NCBI GenBank assembly: GCA_002369515.1
Contig: DFFM01000054.1
Location: forward strand, 42,128 to 106,127
Length of the DNA: 64,000 bases
Direction: 5' to 3'
From: Prevotella sp. UBA3776
GTDB taxonomy: Bacteria; Bacteroidota; Bacteroidia; Bacteroidales; Bacteroidaceae
The notes under the pieces were generated by a model. That model did no database searches. It saw nothing but the letters and a program-made list of their open reading frames with translations, and had not been told where the DNA came from. The position numbers and the translations under genes were made by a program. Of the stretch, positions 25,732 to 34,650 are shown piece after piece (position 1 is the stretch's first letter; each line of letters opens with the position of its first letter).

Positions 25732-26199
25732 ATGAACCTGCTGAAAATCATTTTCCGTTCGCCCCGGCCCGCAGCCGTCAACGACATGCGGGCCGAGGTG
25801 AGCCGCTTGTGGAGGCGCAAGGGCTACACCGCCATGACCGTCTTCGGGCGCATCTTCACCAGCGAGCAGGCTGTAGCCGACCACCTCAACCGCCGCAACG
25901 ACGCCCTGAAGAACCACGAGATGATCCACCTGCGCCAGGCGCAATCGACTGGCAACTCCTGGTTCCGTTTCTATTTCCTTTACTTTTGGCATTCGCTCTT
26001 GGCCCTACGCTATTGGCGCAAGGTGAAGAACGCCGTCTATTACCTCAACCCCTTCGAGATGGAAGCCTACGCCCATCAGCACGACCTCCACTATCTTGAC
26101 CGCTGCGGCGACCGCGGAGCCAGCGAGTGGCGAACCTTCGCCCGCATGAAGCTCAGCCAGCGCAAGGACTTCATCGAGAGCCACTGCATCGGCCAATAG
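25732..26199 (+). CDS. Small HExxH-motif protein of unknown function
   Basis: 155 residues from ATG 25732. It contains NHEMIHLRQAQ (about residues 62-72), an HExxH zinc-peptidase-like motif, followed by an aromatic hydrophobic stretch (FRFYFLYFWHSLLALRYW, about 79-96) and NPFEMEAYAHQHDLHYL, where the Glu could be the third metal ligand (E-x-E-A-Y). The layout is that of a minimal membrane-associated gluzincin, but no family was recognised with certainty. It follows the M48 gene by 111 bases on the same strand. Confidence 0.65.
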   Translation: MNLLKIIFRSPRPAAVNDMRAEVSRLWRRKGYTAMTVFGRIFTSEQAVADHLNRRNDALKNHEMIHLRQAQSTGNSWFRFYFLYFWHSLLALRYWRKVKNAVYYLNPFEMEAYAHQHDLHYLDRCGDRGASEWRTFARMKLSQRKDFIESHCIGQ

Positions 26200-26571
26200 C
26201 CGCTGCCGTTTTTTTATCCTCAAACCGCAAGGTTCCTCTCTTCCGTTTCGTTCCCCTTCTCGATGCCCCCGCTTCCCGCCCGTCCGAATGCTCCGTGTTC
26301 GTTTGGTTTCTCGGCGTGAAAAAGAACAATCTGTGCAATTCGTGCAATCTGTACAATCCTTGTGAGACTATTTCCTCTGTCCCTCCGTTCCCTCTGTGTA
26401 AGATCTTTTATTCCGAAAACGCCCCAAAAACCGAAAGACCCCAAGATCCGTGTGCATCCGAATGCTCAGTGTTAGTTCTGCTTCTCTGAGCGAAAAAAGA
26501 AGAATCAGTTTCATCCGTGTTATCTGTGTGATCTCAACAAACTCTAGCATCAAAAATAGAGCCCTTAAAGC
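26200..26571. other. Non-coding gap before the defence island
   Basis: No credible gene. The first part repeats wording related to the 22.9-23.4 kb element: CCTCTGTCCCTCCGTTCC and CCTCTGTGTAAGATC near 26375-26405, and ATCCGTGTTATCTGTGTGATC near 26512-26533. Base composition becomes markedly AT-rich from about 26600. Confidence 0.5.
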
Positions 26572-26675
26572 AACGTCGGGAGTTACGACAAATTTACTAG
26601 AGAATTTCAGATTATCTCCCGACAATAAAAAAATATCTTCCGAGAATAAATTTTTATCTCCTGACGATATTTTTA
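26572..26675. repeat. CTAG-centred palindrome, copy C, with three 21-base tandem units
   Basis: CGTCGGGAG (26574-26582 region) pairs with CTCCCGAC (about 26616-26623) around the core AAATTTACTAGAGAATTT (26590-26607). The right arm is the first of three 21-base units (26613-26633, 26634-26654, 26655-26675) beginning TATCTCCCGACAATAAAA, TATCTTCCGAGAATAAAT and TATCTCCTGACGATATTT. The arrangement matches copy E at 54340, in the opposite order. Confidence 0.7.
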
Positions 26676-26796
26676 TGATTATCCGCAATCGTACATTTAC
26701 ATTGTCTATTCAGAAACAGAGAAAGATGTCTGTTGAGCAATCTTTAATAAGTCGTCATTGTCACTTATAGTTCTTTTGATATGATAATTGTTATTT

Positions 26797-26841
26797 TTCC
26801 GTAAAAAATTTACGGAATATAAAATAATCTGTGTATATTTG
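26797..26841 (+). promoter_or_regulatory. Promoter with palindromic operator for the AAA/TOPRIM operon
   Basis: TATATTTG (26834-26841) is the -7 box, 27 bases before the ATG. The perfect inverted repeat TTCCGTAAA AAA TTTACGGAA (26797-26817) covers the place where the -33 element should lie, so a bound protein would block or replace polymerase contact there. Confidence 0.65.
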
Positions 26842-26867
26842 CTGCAGAATTAACAAAGGAAATAGTT

Positions 26868-27968
26868 ATGCTTATCAAATTTGCCGTAAAAAACTTCCGA
26901 GGCTTTGCGGAAAGGATTGAATGGGATTTGTCCCATCCGAGTAATTATGAGTTTAATAAATATGCAATCAAAGATGGCATTATTAAAAATGGCATCATAT
27001 ATGGCCCTAATGGTGCAGGAAAATCTAATTTTGCATTAGCCATCTTCGACATAGAGAACCATCTTTCTGCCAAATGGAAGAAGACAGACTACTATTCCAA
27101 CTTCGTATATACAGGTAATCCGAACTCACCAGTAGATTTTGAATACGTGTTCAAGTTTGATAATGACATTTTGGAATATCACTATTCAAAGAATTCTGTG
27201 GGCTTGCTTGTGGCTGAGTCCTTAACAGTCAATCATAAACAAGTGTTCAGAAGAAATCAGTCTGTTTTTGAGATTGACGATGAGCAGTTTAAGGTTGATG
27301 CCACCATAAAGGAAAATTTCAAGCAAAATGTGAATAGTGTTTCCGTTGTTAACTTTTTGACGGCATCCTACCCATTTCCTCAGAATCATTACATTATAAA
27401 ACTGATTCTGTTTGTAAACTCCATGTTGTGGTTTAAGAATCTGGATAGCCGCGAATTCATTGGTCTTGAAACGGCCACGTTCAACTTAGAGGATTTTATT
27501 ATTCAAAATAAGTATGTTGAGGATTTCTCAGGATTTTTGGCAAAGGTAAGTGAACAAAAATTTGACTTTGTTCCTCCAAAAGAAGGCGACAAAAATCTGT
27601 TCTGCGAAATTGGGGGCAATACTATTCCTTTCCAGACAATCGCATCTACAGGAACCCTAGCATTAGAGCTCCTTTATGTCTGGATTAAAAGGATGTCAGT
27701 AGCATCTTTCGTGTTTATTGATGAATTCGATGCGTTCTATCACTTTAAGTTGGCCTTTGAGGTTTGCAAGAAGTTGTTTAATCTTAATTGTCAAGTGTTC
27801 ACGTCGTCGCACAACACTTATCTTATGACAAATGAACTCTTGCGACCTGACTGTAATTTCATCTTACAGAAAAATAAGATAAAGCCCTTACAAAGTTGTA
27901 CTGACAAAGAACTGAGATTTGGCCATAATATAGAAAAACTATTCCGTGGAGGAGCATTTGAAGTATGA
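26868..27968 (+). CDS. AAA (AAA_15-type) ATPase of a probable anti-phage operon
   Basis: 366 residues. SMC/OLD-like ATPase layout: N-terminal KFAVKNFRGFAERIEWDL, Walker A YGPNGAGKSNFAL (about residues 44-56), signature-like STGTLALELLYVWIKR (about 263), Walker B FVFIDEFDAFYH (about 281-292) and H-loop FTSSHNTYLM. The mid-section is a helical insert. It overlaps the next gene by 4 bases (ATGA). AAA_15 plus TOPRIM-like pairs occur in PARIS (AriA/AriB), AbiL and related abortive-infection systems, where the ATPase senses a phage protein and licenses the partner effector. That assignment is by architecture only. Confidence 0.8.
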   Translation: MLIKFAVKNFRGFAERIEWDLSHPSNYEFNKYAIKDGIIKNGIIYGPNGAGKSNFALAIFDIENHLSAKWKKTDYYSNFVYTGNPNSPVDFEYVFKFDNDILEYHYSKNSVGLLVAESLTVNHKQVFRRNQSVFEIDDEQFKVDATIKENFKQNVNSVSVVNFLTASYPFPQNHYIIKLILFVNSMLWFKNLDSREFIGLETATFNLEDFIIQNKYVEDFSGFLAKVSEQKFDFVPPKEGDKNLFCEIGGNTIPFQTIASTGTLALELLYVWIKRMSVASFVFIDEFDAFYHFKLAFEVCKKLFNLNCQVFTSSHNTYLMTNELLRPDCNFILQKNKIKPLQSCTDKELRFGHNIEKLFRGGAFEV

Positions 27969-28786
27969 TACTGTTTGTATTTGAAGGCAAAGCCGACAAA
28001 GCCTATTTCGAGGCTATTAAACGACTTTTCTTTCTAGAGAAGTCGGACACCTTCCTATGCACATACAATAGCAATATTTATTCCCTTTATACGAAACTGA
28101 AATCTCATGATGCCCTAAAGGAAATGTTGGAGGTTGATACTGTTTCTGTTCTAAAGGAAATTCTGCTTGAAAAGGGAGATGAGACATTAAAGGACATCCG
28201 CGAAGATGAGGTGTCGGAAATCTACCTGTTCTTTGATTATGACTTTCAGGAAGATTCAAGGACGCTTGAAGAAAACAACAGTAGGCTTTCCGAATTGCTG
28301 GGCTATTTTACCGATGAGACAGGAAGAGGTAAACTATATATTAACTACCCAATGGTAGAATCTCTTCGCTATACCAAAGAATTGCCAGACAACAACTATT
28401 GGCAATATACGGTTACTCGTCAGAGGTGCCAAGAAGAGAAATTCAAGCATCAGGTGTATGAGTTCTCCTTCTACAAGTCAAATTTGGAATATCTCGTGCT
28501 CACCATCAAGCCCGCAGACGACGATACAAAGATTCAGCAGAAGGCAAATACGGCCAAGACCAATTGGCTGCACCTTGTTACAATGAACACAAGCAAGGCA
28601 AACTACATCTGCCATGACAAGAACGAGTTGCCAGACGAAGTGAATAATCAGCAAGACATTTTCGACAGCCAGCTATCCAAATACGTCAACACAGAAGAAT
28701 GCAAGGTCGCTATTCTTAACGCCTTCCCGATATTCTTGTTTGACTATTTTGGCAAGAAGATTTTTTACAATATGGGAGGTAAATAA
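27965..28786 (+). CDS. TOPRIM-like putative effector of the AAA operon
   Basis: 273 residues. The N-terminus ILFVFEGKADKAYFEAIKR carries the EGxxD-like TOPRIM glutamate motif, and EIYLFFDYDFQEDS (about residues 88-101) supplies the D-x-D acidic pair. The following YINYPMVESLRYTKEL block is conserved-looking. The fold is the one used by OLD, RloB and DUF4435 (AriB) effectors, which are nucleases. Overlap with the ATPase gene implies coupled translation and a complex. Which of these families it belongs to was not resolved by eye. Confidence 0.7.
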   Translation: MILFVFEGKADKAYFEAIKRLFFLEKSDTFLCTYNSNIYSLYTKLKSHDALKEMLEVDTVSVLKEILLEKGDETLKDIREDEVSEIYLFFDYDFQEDSRTLEENNSRLSELLGYFTDETGRGKLYINYPMVESLRYTKELPDNNYWQYTVTRQRCQEEKFKHQVYEFSFYKSNLEYLVLTIKPADDDTKIQQKANTAKTNWLHLVTMNTSKANYICHDKNELPDEVNNQQDIFDSQLSKYVNTEECKVAILNAFPIFLFDYFGKKIFYNMGGK

Positions 28787-28787
28787 T

Positions 28788-29540
28788 ATGGATGGTTTAT
28801 TTGTTACTACGAAAAGTGTTAATGAGATAAAGTCTGAAATAGCAGATGTAATCAACATCGGCAATCGTCATTTCGGCAATGTGGCACAAGAGATTTCATT
28901 GTACAAAACATTTTGCAAAAAAACAATACAAATTCTTTATGAATGTTTCATACCAAACATGTATGGAGTTCAACGTTGCATAAATGCTATTCAAAGTAGA
29001 AGTGTAAGTGATGACATCGAAAGGATAAGGGCGGCAAAAACTCTGGCTAATGGGACTATAATTAATATTTCTATTCAACTAGCCCAAATTGTTCCTCTTA
29101 AAGATTTCCCTTCATGCAGGAAACTTCTTGATATGGTTCCTGATGTTGCAACTTCATGTGCAAAAGACTTGATAAAGAACAAGATAGTGAAAACGGAAGT
29201 AGGAGTTATGCTGTTAAAATCAAAAACTAAAGATGCCATTGATATTGCTGATGTCTGGTATTTTTACAATTCCATTCTACAAGAACTGGAAAGAGAAAGA
29301 AAAGACGGGTGGAGTTGGATTCCAATCGAACAAGCATTACATCAAAAAGCACGAGTTGAACGAGCCTATTGTTTTTTAGCTATGTTGAAAACTGGCTGTA
29401 GTATTTCCAAAGAAATGAAAGATATTATGGACGAGTTGACTGCAAAAGAAGATATAAGCCAACAAGACAATATGCTCATCGATAACGATTTTTCTGGATA
29501 CATAATTGGAAATCTATTGCCTCCAACAGAAAGGGTGTAA
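28788..29540 (+). CDS. Unknown helical protein, third gene of the AAA/TOPRIM operon
   Basis: 250 residues from ATG 28788, one base after the preceding stop codon, so surely co-transcribed. No signal peptide or membrane segment. The sequence is mostly helical: NEIKSEIADVINIGNRHFG near the start, ISIQLAQIVPLKDF in the middle, and IADVWYFYNSILQELERERKDGW after residue 160. No catalytic motif or family was recognised. Its place suggests a regulator, immunity factor or sensor for the ATPase/TOPRIM pair; no two-gene PARIS or AbiL system needs it, so it may define a variant. Confidence 0.65.
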   Translation: MDGLFVTTKSVNEIKSEIADVINIGNRHFGNVAQEISLYKTFCKKTIQILYECFIPNMYGVQRCINAIQSRSVSDDIERIRAAKTLANGTIINISIQLAQIVPLKDFPSCRKLLDMVPDVATSCAKDLIKNKIVKTEVGVMLLKSKTKDAIDIADVWYFYNSILQELERERKDGWSWIPIEQALHQKARVERAYCFLAMLKTGCSISKEMKDIMDELTAKEDISQQDNMLIDNDFSGYIIGNLLPPTERV

Positions 29541-29594
29541 TTTTTTTATTTGCAGAAATAACTATGCATTTTCTTTATTATGTGAATAGTTTTG

Positions 29595-29602
29595 TATATT
29601 TG
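29595..29602 (+). promoter_or_regulatory. Promoter box for the type I restriction operon
   Basis: TATATTTG, 22 bases before the HTH gene start at 29624. The base composition around it is very AT-rich and no good -33 element is seen. Confidence 0.5.
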
Positions 29603-29623
29603 CAGCAAAACAATCATAGAATT

Positions 29624-29845
29624 ATGTCGAACAATCAACAGAACGTGATGCTTAATCGGCTCAAAGCAGCCTTGGCAGAACAAGGAAAGACCAATCGCTG
29701 GCTTTCAGAACAGTTGGGCAAATCAGAGAACACTGTTTCCCGATGGTATGCCAACAAAGTGCAGCCTTCCATACAGCAATTAAATGATATCGCCGGCATA
29801 TTGGATGTGGATGTGCGTAGTTTGATAACCTCGACAAAAGAATAG
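29624..29845 (+). CDS. Small XRE-family regulator, controller-like
   Basis: 73 residues from ATG 29624. Nearly all of it is a Cro/CI helix-turn-helix: NRLKAALAEQGKTNRWLSEQ, KSENTVSRWYANKVQPS, then LNDIAGILDVDVRSLI. The size and position, first gene before hsdM, are those of a controller protein timing restriction-modification expression. It is 39 bases from hsdM on the same strand. Confidence 0.85.
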   Translation: MSNNQQNVMLNRLKAALAEQGKTNRWLSEQLGKSENTVSRWYANKVQPSIQQLNDIAGILDVDVRSLITSTKE

Positions 29846-29884
29846 CACGAATGTGGCATCTGCATTTAATCTGATTTAGAATAA

Positions 29885-31936
29885 ATGATAACAAAACAAG
29901 CATTAGGCAGTCTGCTCTTCGGAATGGCAGACATATTACGCGATAAGGTGGAAGACTATAAATCTTACATCCTATCTCTCCTTTTTTACAAACGTCTCTC
30001 CGATAATTACCAGTGGGAGATAGAGAATGGCAAGGAGAGATTTGTGAGTGATTATAGCCGTGAGCCTTCTGCAAAGGAAATGGAAGTCATTTCCAAGAAA
30101 ATGCACGACTTTATCATTCCAAAAGGATGTTTCTGGGATGATGTGAGAAAGGCACCTATTGACAAAAAGAATGAAACGCTTGATAAGGCTGTTGCCGCCA
30201 TTGCGGACCAAAATGTAGATAAGAATGGCAAATATATTTTGAAGGGCATCATTAATACGGTCAGATGGAACGAACCTGCACCCGATGGATCTGGTGGAAA
30301 GAAACTTGACCCCGAAGTGCTTTCCAATCTTATCAATTATTTGGGGGCTGTTGACCTAAGCAATAAAAACGTGACAGTGGATGTTCTGGGTGATGCTTAT
30401 GAATATCTCATTAAGCGATTTGCTGATGAAAATAAAGGCGGAACGATGGCGGGCCAATTCTATACACCACAAGAAGTGGTGGATATTATTGTCCGCTATT
30501 TGAAACCGCAAGAAGGAGAGACTGTTTATGATCCTACCTGTGGCTCAGGCGGTTTCTTGCTCAATGCAGCTAAATACGTCCAGTCTAATTCTTATCAGAA
30601 AAAGAGCATACGATTATTTGGGCAGGAATTGGTATGGAACACATGGGCTATCTGCAACATCAACATGATACTTCATGGCTTGGATGCCCGTATAGAACAA
30701 GGTGATACCATCCGAGACCCCAAATTTAAGGAAGAAGACAATCCGTTGTTGCTCCGTACCTTTGATAAGGTGATGGCTAACTTTCCATTCTCTTTGGAAA
30801 ACTGGGCCCAGAACGGTGAACCAAAGAAAGACAAGAAAGGCAAGGCTGTCAACAAAAAAGACGGAACACCACAACTGGAATACAAAAAAGGGTTTACAGA
30901 TCCTTACAATCGTCTTATCTATGGTATTCCACCTTACAGCAATGGCGATTTTGCCTTCTTGCAACATATCATCGCGTCACTGGATGATAAGGGAAAGGCT
31001 GGTGTAGTTTGCCCACAAGGCGTATTGTTCCGTGGACAACCAGAAAAGACAGAGGAGGAAGACGGACAGAACCGCAAAGCCGATGTGGAGTATCTCATCC
31101 GTCGCGGCTTTTTGCAAGGCATTGATTTCAAAGAACATGTCAACATCATCGATGCCATTGTCGTCTTGCCTGGCAATCTGTTCTACGGCACGACTATTCC
31201 CGGAGCAATCATCTTCTTTGACAAAAACAAGCCTGCAGATAGAAAGAATAAGGTGTTGATGGTCTATGCTGCCAAGAAGGGCTGGTATCGCGAAGATGCT
31301 AACATGAGCGTATTGGAACCACAGGACGTGCTCCGTATTTCTACGATGTTGGAGAGCTGGGGTGATATTGACAAGGCGAGGACATGGATAAACAACCGCA
31401 AGTTTCAATTGAACCATCAAATTGACATAGACCTTGAATACGTCATTTCCGAAATAGAAAAAGATGCTGCCGAGGATATTGCCATCAAGACCGATAAACT
31501 GAACAAGGCAAAACAGGCCGTTCAAGACAAGAAAGAAAAAGGCAAGACACCAACCAAAGGCGAACTTAAGACATTGGAGACCACTCAGAACGCCTTAGAC
31601 AAACTGCTGGCAGACAAGGCAGCCAAGATTACTGCCGCCCAAGACAAGGCAGTCAAGCAACGTCAGGCGATTGCTGATGTAGAGACAGAACTCTTACAGA
31701 TGTTTGCCGACCCAGAGTTGCGTAAGCGCTATTTCGCTATCGTTGATATGGACGATATAGAGGAAAATGAGTTCAATCTCAATATCCCCCGCTATGTGGA
31801 CACCTTCGAGCCAGAAGAGCAGATTGACCTACAACAGGCCATCCGCGATTTCCAAGAGGCCATCAACACCGAGTCGGAAACGATGAAGTCGCTGAACGAG
31901 CTATTAAACACCCTGCAACTGAACAGCCATGATTGA
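29885..31936 (+). CDS. hsdM: Type I restriction-modification DNA methyltransferase subunit
   Basis: 683 residues. N-terminal helical HsdM_N domain (SLLFGMADILRDKVEDYKSY), SAM motif I DPTCGSGGFLLNAAKY (about residue 218) and motif IV as MANFPFSLENW (about residue 298), an accepted variant of NPPF. A lysine-rich insert (KKDKKGKAVNKKDG) lies after it, and a long coiled coil occupies about 525-610. It forms the HsdM2S methylase, adding methyl to adenine at the target set by HsdS. Its end overlaps the next gene by 8 bases. Confidence 0.94.
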   Translation: MITKQALGSLLFGMADILRDKVEDYKSYILSLLFYKRLSDNYQWEIENGKERFVSDYSREPSAKEMEVISKKMHDFIIPKGCFWDDVRKAPIDKKNETLDKAVAAIADQNVDKNGKYILKGIINTVRWNEPAPDGSGGKKLDPEVLSNLINYLGAVDLSNKNVTVDVLGDAYEYLIKRFADENKGGTMAGQFYTPQEVVDIIVRYLKPQEGETVYDPTCGSGGFLLNAAKYVQSNSYQKKSIRLFGQELVWNTWAICNINMILHGLDARIEQGDTIRDPKFKEEDNPLLLRTFDKVMANFPFSLENWAQNGEPKKDKKGKAVNKKDGTPQLEYKKGFTDPYNRLIYGIPPYSNGDFAFLQHIIASLDDKGKAGVVCPQGVLFRGQPEKTEEEDGQNRKADVEYLIRRGFLQGIDFKEHVNIIDAIVVLPGNLFYGTTIPGAIIFFDKNKPADRKNKVLMVYAAKKGWYREDANMSVLEPQDVLRISTMLESWGDIDKARTWINNRKFQLNHQIDIDLEYVISEIEKDAAEDIAIKTDKLNKAKQAVQDKKEKGKTPTKGELKTLETTQNALDKLLADKAAKITAAQDKAVKQRQAIADVETELLQMFADPELRKRYFAIVDMDDIEENEFNLNIPRYVDTFEPEEQIDLQQAIRDFQEAINTESETMKSLNELLNTLQLNSHD

Positions 31937-33410
31937 TATAAAAGATCTGCAACAGCAACCCGAAGGCCAACTCTTTGACCGAAAGAGTTTTCGCATTGAC
32001 GCCAAGGCACTGGCTGTTATACTGGTGGCCTTTGCCAATGCTGACGGAGGCGATGTAGTTATTGGCATAGAAGATGATGGACGTATCACAGGTGTTAATG
32101 GCAACGAGGAACATCTGAATGAACTGCTTCGTGCACCGTTTGACTTCTGTATGCCGTCAGTCCCAGTTGAAGTAAGTTTCGTTGATTGCACAGATGTTGA
32201 CGGGCTGGCCAATCGTGTTCTGCTGATGCATGTGGCGCCGAGTATGCGAGTCCATGCCAACCAGGCCGATGATGCCTTCTATCGTGTTGGCGACAAGTCG
32301 AAGAAACTGAACTTTGAGATGCGTATGCAACTATTTTATGCCAAAGGCGGTCGATACTATGAGGATGAACCCGTCTATGGTGCTACCATTGATGACATTG
32401 ATCTCGACTTTGTGACACAATACTGTCACAGAATAGGCTATGCCAAAGATGCCGCCACTTATCTGCGCTCCAATAAAGGCTATATCACTACTGTCAATGG
32501 TGTGGAAAAGGTTTCTGGTGCCGCCATCCTGCTTTTTGGCAAAGATCCACAGAAGTTCTTCCAGCGGGCTCGCATCCGCATTGTCCGCTATTTGGGCGAT
32601 GAAGAGCGCTTTGGTCGCGAAATGAATGTAGTGAAAGATGTTTCCTTCGAAGGGCGCATTGTGGAGATGACACAAAAGGCCATCGCCTTCGTTGACACCC
32701 AAATCAAGGAATACACCTTCTTGGGCGACGATGCCTATTTCGTCACCATCCCTCAATATCCTCCTTTTTGCTGGACGGAGTTGATAGTGAATGCTGTTGC
32801 CCATCGTGACTATAGCATCTTAGGTACTGACATCATGGTGAAAATCTTCGACCATCACTACGTCGTAGAAAGCCCAGGCATACTGCCTGGTATGGTACGT
32901 ATTGACAATATCCGGCAGATGCACTTCTCACGCAATCCAAAGATTGCCGAGTTTATGCGTGAATACAAACTCGTCAAGGAGTTTGGCGAAGGTGTTGACC
33001 GTATGTTCCGCGAAATGGCCGAGGCAGGCAACCCCGCACCTGAATACAAGCAAGTAGAATTCATGGTCAAGGTGAAACTTACCTCTGCATTGAGAGATGA
33101 GGATGAAACTACTGAGAAAGGTGGGGAGGAAAGTACATTGAAAAGTACTCGGAAAAATGCCCGGAAAAGAGAAAAGTGGCCAGAAAAGTGGCCAGAAAAG
33201 TGGCCAGAAAATGCCCAGAAAATATTAGATGTTCTATCCTCTGATAAATCTACAACTATTGCAAGATTGGGGGAAGAACTAAATTTAGGGCATACCACTC
33301 TCAAGAAGATTTTGCGAGAAATGCAGAATGAAAATATCATCCGTCGTATCGGCCCAGACAAAGGCGGGCACTGGGAAGTCATTGAGCAAAATGAGAAAGG
33401 AGGGGAGTGA
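31929..33410 (+). CDS. Schlafen/AlbA_2-domain ATP-binding protein within the hsd operon
   Basis: 493 residues. The N-terminal AlbA_2 (Schlafen-like) domain is visible as EGQLFDRKSFRIDAKALAVILVAFANADGGDVVIGIEDDG (residues about 10-50, shown here as known family wording), followed by a GHKL-type ATPase-like part with ELIVNAVAHRDYSI (about residue 283) and GILPGMVRIDNIR. The C-terminus is a winged helix (TTIARLGEELNLGHTTLKKIL). Near residue 415 a 12-base tandem repeat encodes WPEK three times. Genes of this type are frequent passengers of type I loci in Bacteroidetes and may be nucleic-acid-binding regulators or extra defence factors; role unproven. Overlaps both neighbours. Confidence 0.8.
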   Translation: MIDIKDLQQQPEGQLFDRKSFRIDAKALAVILVAFANADGGDVVIGIEDDGRITGVNGNEEHLNELLRAPFDFCMPSVPVEVSFVDCTDVDGLANRVLLMHVAPSMRVHANQADDAFYRVGDKSKKLNFEMRMQLFYAKGGRYYEDEPVYGATIDDIDLDFVTQYCHRIGYAKDAATYLRSNKGYITTVNGVEKVSGAAILLFGKDPQKFFQRARIRIVRYLGDEERFGREMNVVKDVSFEGRIVEMTQKAIAFVDTQIKEYTFLGDDAYFVTIPQYPPFCWTELIVNAVAHRDYSILGTDIMVKIFDHHYVVESPGILPGMVRIDNIRQMHFSRNPKIAEFMREYKLVKEFGEGVDRMFREMAEAGNPAPEYKQVEFMVKVKLTSALRDEDETTEKGGEESTLKSTRKNARKREKWPEKWPEKWPENAQKILDVLSSDKSTTIARLGEELNLGHTTLKKILREMQNENIIRRIGPDKGGHWEVIEQNEKGGE

Positions 33411-34636
33411 TGGAAGGTTGGAAGGAAGTGCGAATCGGTGATATCTTCGAGATAAAAGCTGGTGGTGATTTGCAAGAAGAAAAATATTCTCCTTGCAGAA
33501 CCGAACATGCCAAATGGGCGATTTATGCTAATTCTTTAGAAAACAAAGGACTGTATGGTTATACTTCGCAGCCGCGGTATCGTGGTAATGCTGTTACAAT
33601 AACCGGAAGAGGAGATATAGGTCATGCAGAATTCCGTGATGAAGATTTTGACGCTATCGTTAGATTGTTGGTTCTCTTACCAAAAGTTGATGTGGATTGT
33701 AGGTACATTACTTATTATATCAATTCGCTTGTCCATTTTCCAAAAGAAAGTACAGGAGTCCCACAATTAACGGCTCCCAAGGTAAAACGAATAAAGTTAA
33801 ATCTGCCGCAATTAAAAGCAGAGCAGACAGCTATTGCCAATATTCTTTCGAAAGTTGACGAAGCAATAACATCTGTACAAAACAGCATTGCAGCTGCGGA
33901 ACGACTGAAAAAGGGCCTCATGCAGAATCTACTCACAGGTAAAATGAAGCCCGATGGTACTTTCCGCAAATCTGACGAATTTTATTTTGACGAAAAATTT
34001 GGCAAAGTTCCTATTGGATGGGAAGTAAAAAGAGTTGATGATCTTTTTGATTTTTATCCAACCGCATCATATTCTCGTTCCATGTTATCAGACAACGGAG
34101 ATTGTAAATACATACATTATGGTGATATACATACGAGATTTCATACATTTCTCGATATTTCAAAAGAAACTTTACCATATATTAATAAGGATTTGGTTAA
34201 AAAGTTTGTGTATCTTGAGAATGGAGATGTTATCATCTCAGATACCAGCGAAGATTATGAAGGAGTAGGGAAACTTGTTGAAATAGTCAATCTTGGTGAC
34301 TCAAAAGTTATATCAGGTCTTCATACATTGCTACTTCGTCCAAAAACGGACAAATATATAAATGGCTTCAAAGGTTATATATTCAATGAAGAAAGAGTAA
34401 GGTTGGAGTTCTTGAAATATGTGACGGGAATCAAAGTATATAGCATTTCCAAGAATAGCTTGGCAAAAGTTTTACTTCCAATTCCTGCGAAGCAAGAACA
34501 AGAAGCTATAAAAAGTAAAATAGATGCTATTAACAACGACATATCTTCATCGAAGACGATAATAAAAAGGTTAGAACGATTAAAGAAATCTTTGATACAG
34601 AATCTACTAACAGGAAAGGTCAAAATACAGAAATAA
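33410..34636 (+). CDS. hsdS: Type I restriction-modification specificity subunit
   Basis: 408 residues from ATG 33410, which overlaps the preceding stop by one base (TGATG); a GTG at 33407 is possible. Two target recognition domains are present: TRD1 at about 1-140 and TRD2 at about 205-350 (starting GKVPIGWEVKRVDDLF). Each is followed by a similar helix ending: LKKGLMQNLLTGKMK and LKKSLIQNLLTGKVK, the paired conserved regions of HsdS. It chooses the bipartite DNA target. No second hsdS or inverted repeats are nearby, so no shuffling is indicated. Confidence 0.93.
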   Translation: MEGWKEVRIGDIFEIKAGGDLQEEKYSPCRTEHAKWAIYANSLENKGLYGYTSQPRYRGNAVTITGRGDIGHAEFRDEDFDAIVRLLVLLPKVDVDCRYITYYINSLVHFPKESTGVPQLTAPKVKRIKLNLPQLKAEQTAIANILSKVDEAITSVQNSIAAAERLKKGLMQNLLTGKMKPDGTFRKSDEFYFDEKFGKVPIGWEVKRVDDLFDFYPTASYSRSMLSDNGDCKYIHYGDIHTRFHTFLDISKETLPYINKDLVKKFVYLENGDVIISDTSEDYEGVGKLVEIVNLGDSKVISGLHTLLLRPKTDKYINGFKGYIFNEERVRLEFLKYVTGIKVYSISKNSLAKVLLPIPAKQEQEAIKSKIDAINNDISSSKTIIKRLERLKKSLIQNLLTGKVKIQK

Positions 34637-34650
34637 GAAGAAACAACGAT

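Noticed and set aside
33410..34636. Phase-variable shuffling of hsdS
   Set aside because: Only one hsdS is present, with no partial copy, recombinase gene or inverted repeats around it.
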